A stretch of DNA of 64,000 nt, taken from contig CALHBJ010000013.1 of assembly GCA_937930845.1 (NCBI GenBank), forward strand, positions 1-64,000, written 5' to 3'. The notes below the pieces were generated by a model. The model ran no database searches and was not told where the DNA came from. It saw only the letters and a list, made by a program, of their open reading frames with translations. Origin of the DNA: an uncultured Rhizobiaceae group bacterium (GTDB taxonomy: Bacteria; Pseudomonadota; Alphaproteobacteria; Rhizobiales; Rhizobiaceae). Position numbers and translations under genes: made by a program. This document shows, piece by piece, positions 57,165 through 64,000 of the stretch. Positions within the stretch are counted from its first letter, which is position 1, and each line of letters opens with the position of its first letter.

Positions 57165-58058
57165 ATGAGCAGCAGTGAGAATAAATCCATCGAGACACTC
57201 AACCAAAAGCTGGATGTTTTAACCCGTATTATCGAGCGCTTGGCCCCTCCAGTGCCCAAGGCGACGGACCTGGAAAGTGCCGATACATTTGTCTGGCAAC
57301 CCGGCGATGACTGGCTGCAATCCGTGGAACGGGTCAACCGTGTGGATATGGTGCTGTTGAAGGGGGTCGATCACGTGCGCGATATCCTGCTGGAAAACAC
57401 CCAGCGGTTTGCCAACAATGTACCAGCCAACAACGCCTTGCTGTGGGGCGCGCGGGGCATGGGCAAGTCTTCGCTGGTCAAAGCCGCTCATGCCACCGTC
57501 AACAAGGCCAGGGATGGCAAATCCAATGCGCTAAAGCTGATTGAAATCCACCGTGAAGACATCGATACCCTGCCACGCCTGCTAACCGTTTTGCGGCCCA
57601 GCCCGTTCAATTTCATTTTGTTTTGCGATGATCTTTCGTTTGACCACGATGATACGAGCTACAAGGCGCTGAAGGCCGCTTTGGACGGAGGGGTGGAAGG
57701 CCGGCCGGAAAATGTGATCTTTTACGCCACATCAAACCGTCGGCACCTGATGCCCCGTGACATGATCGAAAACGAACGATCGACTTCGATTTCACCCAGT
57801 GAAGCGGTTGAAGAGAAGGTTTCTCTGTCTGACAGGTTTGGCCTGTGGCTCGGATTTCACAAGTGCAGTCAAGATGATTATCTCGAAATGGTAAGCGGTT
57901 ATGTGAATTACTTCAACCTAGGTGTAAGCCTGGACGAGGTGCGTCACGATGCGTTGGAGTGGTCAACAACACGCGGCAGCCGGTCCGGCCGCGTGGCCTG
58001 GCAATTTGTCGTAGATCTCGCCGGTCGCCTAAACAAACCACTCACCAGCAAGAACTAA
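57165..58058 (+). CDS. DUF815 AAA+ ATPase
   Basis: About 297 residues from ATG 57165. Walker A GARGMGKSSLVKA, Walker B FILFCDDLSF, and the sensor region FYATSNRRHLMPRDM. DUF815 proteins are AAA+ ATPases of unknown role. Divergent from yajC over a 184-base gap; no partner gene is adjacent. Confidence 0.88.
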   Translation: MSSSENKSIETLNQKLDVLTRIIERLAPPVPKATDLESADTFVWQPGDDWLQSVERVNRVDMVLLKGVDHVRDILLENTQRFANNVPANNALLWGARGMGKSSLVKAAHATVNKARDGKSNALKLIEIHREDIDTLPRLLTVLRPSPFNFILFCDDLSFDHDDTSYKALKAALDGGVEGRPENVIFYATSNRRHLMPRDMIENERSTSISPSEAVEEKVSLSDRFGLWLGFHKCSQDDYLEMVSGYVNYFNLGVSLDEVRHDALEWSTTRGSRSGRVAWQFVVDLAGRLNKPLTSKN

Positions 58059-58183
58059 CCCCAGTTTGACCGCTAACCCTGTGTTTACCCTGCCGTTTAA
58101 CCAGGCATTTGCCCTTCAATGGTAATTTGCATCCTCGACTCTCTTTTGTGAGCACTTGCACACCAATCGACACGAGGCAGATC

Positions 58184-58444
58184 ATGGGCAGGAAATTAGC
58201 AGGCAGTGGCGGCGCAGTAGAACGGGTGATATTTTTCCTGATTGGCGTGGTGTTGGCTGCCATTGGCACAACAGCGGCCTGGTACAGCTATAAATTTACA
58301 TCGGATACACGCTTCATCGAACATCGCTGGCTCTACATCGCCTTCACCAGCGGTCTTGCATTTTTCATGCTCCGCGGCGCGTGGTTCACGATTTTCCCGG
58401 AAGTCAAAGACGAGCGCGTTGAATTCAACACCGGTGGGCGTTGA
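58184..58444 (+). CDS. Small two-segment membrane protein
   Basis: 86 residues from ATG 58184. Two membrane segments (about 13-36, VIFFLIGVVLAAIGTTAAWYS; and 49-70, WLYIAFTSGLAFFMLRGAWF) with a short loop and an acidic end. Not recognised. A 125-base leader separates it from the DUF815 gene; convergent with pyrG. Confidence 0.65.
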   Translation: MGRKLAGSGGAVERVIFFLIGVVLAAIGTTAAWYSYKFTSDTRFIEHRWLYIAFTSGLAFFMLRGAWFTIFPEVKDERVEFNTGGR

Positions 58445-58471
58445 TCTCCGTCGCGTCAGACACTTTTCGGA

Positions 58472-60118
<1,647 letters not shown>

Positions 60119-60148
60119 TTAGTTCCTATTTGACTGTTCGCCAATGGG

Positions 60149-60190
60149 CATTCGCCCAAAATCGCGTGTTTTACACACCATGGGCGAATG
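60149..60190. terminator. Hairpin between secG and pyrG
   Basis: CATTCGCCC (60149-60157) pairs with GGGCGAATG (60182-60190) over a 24-base loop that itself can form GTGT/ACAC. On the plus strand seven T follow; on the minus strand, the direction of both genes, no T run follows. Could attenuate pyrG or protect the secG 3' end. Confidence 0.4.
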
Positions 60191-60195
60191 TTTTT

Positions 60196-60600
60196 TTATT
60201 CTGAGGTGGGAACACCGGTTGTTGGGGCCACAGGCTGGCCTTCACGCTCCAGATCTTCAAGCAGATTTCCGCCAGAAGGAGCCGCAGTCCCATCGGTTTC
60301 ACCGCCAGGTACGGCCGGGGCCGTTGATGTGGTTCCATCCAACTGGCGCAACACATCGCCGGTGCGATTGTTGCTGTGGGACACGATGCCCAGGGCAATT
60401 GACGTTAAAAAGAAACCTGCCGCAACAATTGTCGTTGATTTGGTGAGCGCATCTGCGGCTCCACGGGCTGACATGAAGCCGCCGCCACCACCGCCGCCAC
60501 CGCCGATTCCCAGCGCACCGCCTTCTGAACGCTGCATCAGCACGAGGCCGATGAGTGCCAGCACAAGCATGATATGAATGACGATGAGGACGGTTACCAT
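60196..60600 (-). CDS. secG: Preprotein translocase subunit SecG
   Basis: 134 residues from ATG 60600 (MVTVLIVIHIMLVLALIGLVLMQ). First membrane segment 3-22, then QRSEGGALGIG with a nine-glycine run, FMSARGAADALTKST, a second segment AGFFLTSIALGIVS, and a Pro/Gly/Thr-rich cytoplasmic tail. Part of SecYEG. The 136-base gap to tpiA shows no recognised site. Confidence 0.92.
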   Translation of the reverse strand: MVTVLIVIHIMLVLALIGLVLMQRSEGGALGIGGGGGGGGGFMSARGAADALTKSTTIVAAGFFLTSIALGIVSHSNNRTGDVLRQLDGTTSTAPAVPGGETDGTAAPSGGNLLEDLEREGQPVAPTTGVPTSE

Positions 60601-60736
60601 TTTGATTGCTTTCCAGTGGCGCACACAAAGGAGTGCGCAATTTGATCCGCAGCTATCTAGATGAAAGCTGATTCTTTGCCAAGCGGTGAATGCGCCCTAC
60701 GGCACAAGCTTACGACTAAAAAGCCGCATATTTGGC

Positions 60737-61501
60737 TCACATTCCTGAATACACAGCGCATATGGCGAGAAAGTCGTCAGCTTTCAAGCTTGCGCCGCCA
60801 ACAAGTGCGCCGTCGACGTTAGAAACTTTCATCATTTCCGCAGCGTTGGCAGGTTTGACAGAGCCACCATACAGGATGCGCATTCGCTCCCCCGGCCCCT
60901 GGAAACGCTCGACAACGGCATCGCGCAGGAATTGATGAATATTGCCAACATCTTCAGGACTGGGCGTTTTGCCGGTTCCAATGGCCCAAACGGGTTCATA
61001 GGCGATGATCGTGTTGCGCTCGTTTGCCCCATCGGGAATTGAGTGTTGCAATTGACGCGCAAGCACAGCTTCCGCCTGTCCCGCATCATATTCAGCTTCC
61101 GTTTCCCCAATACAGATGATGGCTGTCAGGCCTGCGCGCCAGCATGCTAAAGTCTTTTGGTACACATCGCTGTCGCTTTCCCCGTGGTCGGTGCGCCTTT
61201 CGGAATGGCCGACAATGCAATATTGCGCCATGCAATCCTTGATCATTTCTGCAGAAATATCGCCGGTATGGGCACCGCCAGCCTGAGCATGGCAATCCTG
61301 CGCCCCCACGCCAAGGGGCGTATCTTCTGAAAAGGTTGTGGCCACATAAAGCAGTGTGGTGGGCGGACACACAACAATATCGACTTTTTCAGATATGGGA
61401 TTGCTGGCACCACGGGCGATCAGGGCCAGTTGATCCAGCTGTTCGCGCTGGCCATTCATCTTCCAATTTCCGGCGACAAGGGGCTTGATATCCGGTGTCA
61501 T
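60737..61501 (-). CDS. tpiA: Triosephosphate isomerase
   Basis: 254 residues. Active-site strings NWKMNG (Lys), [15 protein letters not shown] (His), [14 protein letters not shown] (Glu) and [15 protein letters not shown] (phosphate loop). Interconverts dihydroxyacetone phosphate and glyceraldehyde 3-phosphate. Divergent from the PpiD-like gene. Confidence 0.97.
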   Translation of the reverse strand: MTPDIKPLVAGNWKMNGQREQLDQLALIARGASNPISEKVDIVVCPPTTLLYVATTFSEDTPLGVGAQDCHAQAGGAHTGDISAEMIKDCMAQYCIVGHSERRTDHGESDSDVYQKTLACWRAGLTAIICIGETEAEYDAGQAEAVLARQLQHSIPDGANERNTIIAYEPVWAIGTGKTPSPEDVGNIHQFLRDAVVERFQGPGERMRILYGGSVKPANAAEMMKVSNVDGALVGGASLKADDFLAICAVYSGM

Positions 61502-61670
61502 GGCACGTCCATTTGTTTGCTGCGGCTGGTTGGAACCCGTGCGTAGATTGTGTCATGCATAAAATCAATGAGATCACGTGCGGTTTGCCTTGCCGCTGTC
61601 CCACCACACACATATGTTGTGGCAAATCATTGACCGGTATCGAACCGGCGTATTTTTTCAGGATTGCGAT

Positions 61671-63581
61671 ATGCTCGGTGCATTGAGAAGTTTCGTTGGC
61701 AGTTGGGCTGCCAAAATTTTGCTGGTCTTGCTGGTGGGCAGCTTTGCGCTTTGGGGCGTGTCCGGCAGCATTTTAGGGGAAGGTAATGGATTTACCGTTG
61801 CCCAGGTTGGTGAGACGAAAGTTGAAGCAACAGACTTTTTGGGCACCTACAACCGCAACCTCAATGAAATGCAGCAGCGAATCGGCCGCCGCATCACCCG
61901 TGAGGACGCCCGCAATCTTGGCCTGGAAGGTCAGGCACTCAGCGCGGTGATCTCATTTGCCACCATTGACGAGTTCGCCCGGGAAAATGGTCTGGCCCTT
62001 TCCGATGAGATGTTGGCGCAGATGATTGCTGACAATCCGGCATTCCAGGATTCCACGGGCAAGTTCAACCGCGATTCATTCACCCGTGCATTGTATAGCG
62101 CTCAGATGCGCGAGGCGGATTTTATCAATCTGCAAAACGCAACGGCCATTCGCCAGCAGGTGACCGAAGCCATCGCCATGGGCGAAATTCTTCCTGATAC
62201 TTTTAACAAGGCTATTAGAAGTTACGTCAATGAAGAGCGCCGGTTCTCCTATTTGTTTATCAACCCGGAAATCGGCGGCAAGCCTGCGGAACCGACTGAG
62301 GGAAATCTGAAAACCTATTTTGAGGAAAACAAAGCCAGCTATGCGGCACCCGAATATCGCAAGATCGGTATTTTGTCCCTGGAGCCGAAAGACATCGTCA
62401 ATGAAGACGCGATTTCCGATGATCAGGTGAAAGATGACTATGAAGCCCGTATCGCTTCCTACAGCACGCCTGAGCGCCGCCGGGTTCAACAGCTTGTCTT
62501 CAAATCCCAGGAAGCGGCAGACGCGGGACTGAAGTCCCTGAAAGACGGTGCGACCTTTGAAACGCTGCTGGAAGAAAACAGCATTAAGCTGAGTGATGCG
62601 GATCTGGGCCTCGTTGCCCAGACCGCCCTGCCCGCACAATTGCGCGAAACCGCGTTTTCCCTGGAACTCAACAATACCAGCGACATTGTTGATGGCGCTT
62701 TTGGGCCGACAATGGTTCGAGTCACAGAAATTGCACCGGCGAGCGTCAAACCACTTGAGGAAGTGAGTGGAGAAATTCGCAAAGAACTTGCCGAGCGGGT
62801 CGCTGGTGATGAGATTCTCAACATTCAGGAAGAAGTAGAAGACGCCCGTGCCGGTGGGCTGCCCCTGGAGGACGTTGCCAAGAAATTGAAGCTGACAGCG
62901 CGCACGTTTGAGCAAATCGATGCAAGGGGACGTTTGCCAGACGGAACACAGATCACTGATATTCCCGTTTCGGCCGAATTATTGCGTCAGGCATTCAATA
63001 CCGAGATTGGCGCTCAGGCCAGCCCGCTGGACATCGGCACCACAGGTTTCGTTTGGTATGATGTGCAGAAAATTGATGCGGCCCGCGACCGCACCTATGA
63101 CGAAGTCCAGGACAATGTCCGCACGGACTGGACACGTGCGGAACAAATGAAAATTCTGACGCAAAAAGCCGAAGCGGCTCAAAAAGAAATCGAGCAAGGC
63201 AAGTCTTTGAAGGAAGTTGCCCTGTCTTTGGGTGCGCTTGATGAAACCACCCCGTTTATCAAACGCAATGCCGAAACACCGGACTTTCCGCGCCGTTCTG
63301 TTCAGGCCGGTTACGCGATTGCACCTGGCAAGGCTGCAGTTTTGCCGGTTCCTGCTGCTGAAACCGTGTTGCTGATTTCCGTATTGGAAACCAAAGGCGC
63401 GCAACCAGAAGCGCAAGCGAGCACAGTGGCAGGCATTGAACAGCAGTTGACACTGGCTAATCAGGGCGCGGGAGACGACCTGCTCAATTTGATGATCCGT
63501 GGACTTGGCAATCGTTATCCGGTGACCAGCAATCCGGCGGTTGTGGAGCGGGTTCTGGCCAATCCTCATGGGAACCGCTAA
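61671..63581 (+). CDS. PpiD/SurA-type membrane foldase
   Basis: 636 residues from ATG 61671 (AGGA upstream). An N-terminal membrane anchor (about 12-34, AAKILLVLLVGSFALWGVSGSI), a SurA-like N-terminal chaperone domain, a parvulin-like PPIC domain around 255-370 (RRVQQLVFKSQEAADAGLKSL) and a second C-terminal chaperone segment. Inner-membrane foldase for exported proteins; the parvulin domain may be inactive as in E. coli PpiD. Followed by trpD after 39 bases. Confidence 0.88.
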   Translation: MLGALRSFVGSWAAKILLVLLVGSFALWGVSGSILGEGNGFTVAQVGETKVEATDFLGTYNRNLNEMQQRIGRRITREDARNLGLEGQALSAVISFATIDEFARENGLALSDEMLAQMIADNPAFQDSTGKFNRDSFTRALYSAQMREADFINLQNATAIRQQVTEAIAMGEILPDTFNKAIRSYVNEERRFSYLFINPEIGGKPAEPTEGNLKTYFEENKASYAAPEYRKIGILSLEPKDIVNEDAISDDQVKDDYEARIASYSTPERRRVQQLVFKSQEAADAGLKSLKDGATFETLLEENSIKLSDADLGLVAQTALPAQLRETAFSLELNNTSDIVDGAFGPTMVRVTEIAPASVKPLEEVSGEIRKELAERVAGDEILNIQEEVEDARAGGLPLEDVAKKLKLTARTFEQIDARGRLPDGTQITDIPVSAELLRQAFNTEIGAQASPLDIGTTGFVWYDVQKIDAARDRTYDEVQDNVRTDWTRAEQMKILTQKAEAAQKEIEQGKSLKEVALSLGALDETTPFIKRNAETPDFPRRSVQAGYAIAPGKAAVLPVPAAETVLLISVLETKGAQPEAQASTVAGIEQQLTLANQGAGDDLLNLMIRGLGNRYPVTSNPAVVERVLANPHGNR

Positions 63582-63620
63582 ACCGTCAACGACCTGTCAA
63601 AAACAGTTTGGGGAAACAAT

Positions 63621-64000
63621 TTGACTGACCTCAAGGAGATCATTGGCATTGTTGCCAGTGGGGAATCGTTGTCACGTACCCAATCGGAACGGGCTTTCGA
63701 TATCATTATGTCTGGCGAAGCCACGCCTACCCAGGTGGGCGGCTTTCTCATGGCCCTGCGCGTGCGCGGCGAAAGCGTCGATGAAATCACCGGTGCTGTA
63801 TCCGTGATGCGCTCGAAAATGCTCCAGGTTGCCGCGCCTGATGGTGCGATCGATATTGTTGGAACCGGCGGCACCCAAACCGGCACGTATAGCATTTCGA
63901 CCTGTTCGGCGATTGTTGCCGCGGGTGCCGGGGCCAAGGTTGCCAAGCATGGCAATCGTGCCCTTTCGTCGAAAACCGGCACGGCAGACACACTGGAACA
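63621..64000 (+). CDS. trpD: Anthranilate phosphoribosyltransferase, N-terminal part
   Basis: About 126 codons visible; continues past the right edge. TTG 63621 with GGGGAA upstream gives the family opening [19 protein letters not shown]. Recognised by [51 protein letters not shown] and the phosphoribosyl-binding loop. The usual GTGGD loop reads [14 protein letters not shown] here, with Thr in place of the conserved Asp. Catalyses the second step of tryptophan synthesis. Confidence 0.93.
   Translation, partial: MTDLKEIIGIVASGESLSRTQSERAFDIIMSGEATPTQVGGFLMALRVRGESVDEITGAVSVMRSKMLQVAAPDGAIDIVGTGGTQTGTYSISTCSAIVAAGAGAKVAKHGNRALSSKTGTADTLE

Noticed and set aside
62076-62915. 279-codon open frame opposite the PpiD-like gene
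   Set aside because: Antisense shadow; the plus-strand gene has signal anchor, ribosome-binding site and family motifs.

Overview
The window looks like an alphaproteobacterial chromosome, most likely from the order Hyphomicrobiales (Rhizobiales). The evidence is gene order and family content: eno-ftsB-pdhA-pdhB-DUF5076-pdhC-lpd, tgt/queA/ppi/coaD/gyrA, ssb opposite uvrA with an alphaproteobacterial GTTC-N7-GTTC LexA box, secDF-yajC next to two complex I assembly-factor homologues, and a DUF1127 gene followed by CCUCCUCCC-loop hairpins. Genus cannot be fixed from the sequence alone. No rRNA genes or CRISPR array were seen.

Bases 1 to about 7,600 are an integrated, visibly more AT-rich element read on the minus strand. 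From the right it holds a P4-type tyrosine integrase, an unknown 240-residue protein, a GTG-started AlpA-like regulator, a tightly overlapping set of small genes (70-residue protein, helix-turn-helix protein, DUF6074-like protein, two unknowns), then a reduced lambda-type head module: unknown coiled-coil protein, S49 head protease, decoration protein D and minor tail protein Z. Z is cut by an IS3-family insertion sequence that runs off the left edge. No terminase, portal or major capsid gene is visible, so this is either a decayed prophage or a satellite-like element.

Bases 7,769-31,019 are core chromosome. The minus-strand block eno-ftsB-pdhABC-lpd makes phosphoenolpyruvate and the pyruvate dehydrogenase complex, with a perfect 16-bp palindrome just upstream of eno. 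Then come an SMP-30-like lactonase, mfd and sdhE, opposed by recG, then DUF502, glmS and glmU (UDP-GlcNAc supply), a SPOR-like membrane protein, a DMT transporter and a CcdA-like protein.

Bases 31,196-44,172 carry tRNA-Lys(UUU) and the queuosine genes tgt (with a lost zinc site) and queA, two cyclophilins, coaD, a LysE exporter, an uncharacterised pair of tiny overlapping membrane-protein genes, gyrA (Ala at the Ser83 position), marC, a CDF metal transporter, a thioesterase, a VOC protein, tenA and ssb.

Bases 44,173-64,000 carry the ssb/uvrA SOS promoter region, uvrA, a GDYXXLXY/DUF2157 pair, a DUF1127 gene with three tandem CcsR/cuckoo-type hairpins, trmFO, the yajC-secDF-NDUFAF3-like-NDUFAF6-like operon, a DUF815 ATPase, pyrG, secG, tpiA, a PpiD-like foldase and the start of trpD.

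The core genome is very compact: many same-strand genes overlap by ATGA, and several convergent pairs share stop-codon bases. The strongest observations are the triple cuckoo-RNA locus, the terminase-less head-gene element, the zinc-site-less TGT and the eno operator palindrome. All functions are read from sequence by eye and family knowledge; no searches were run.
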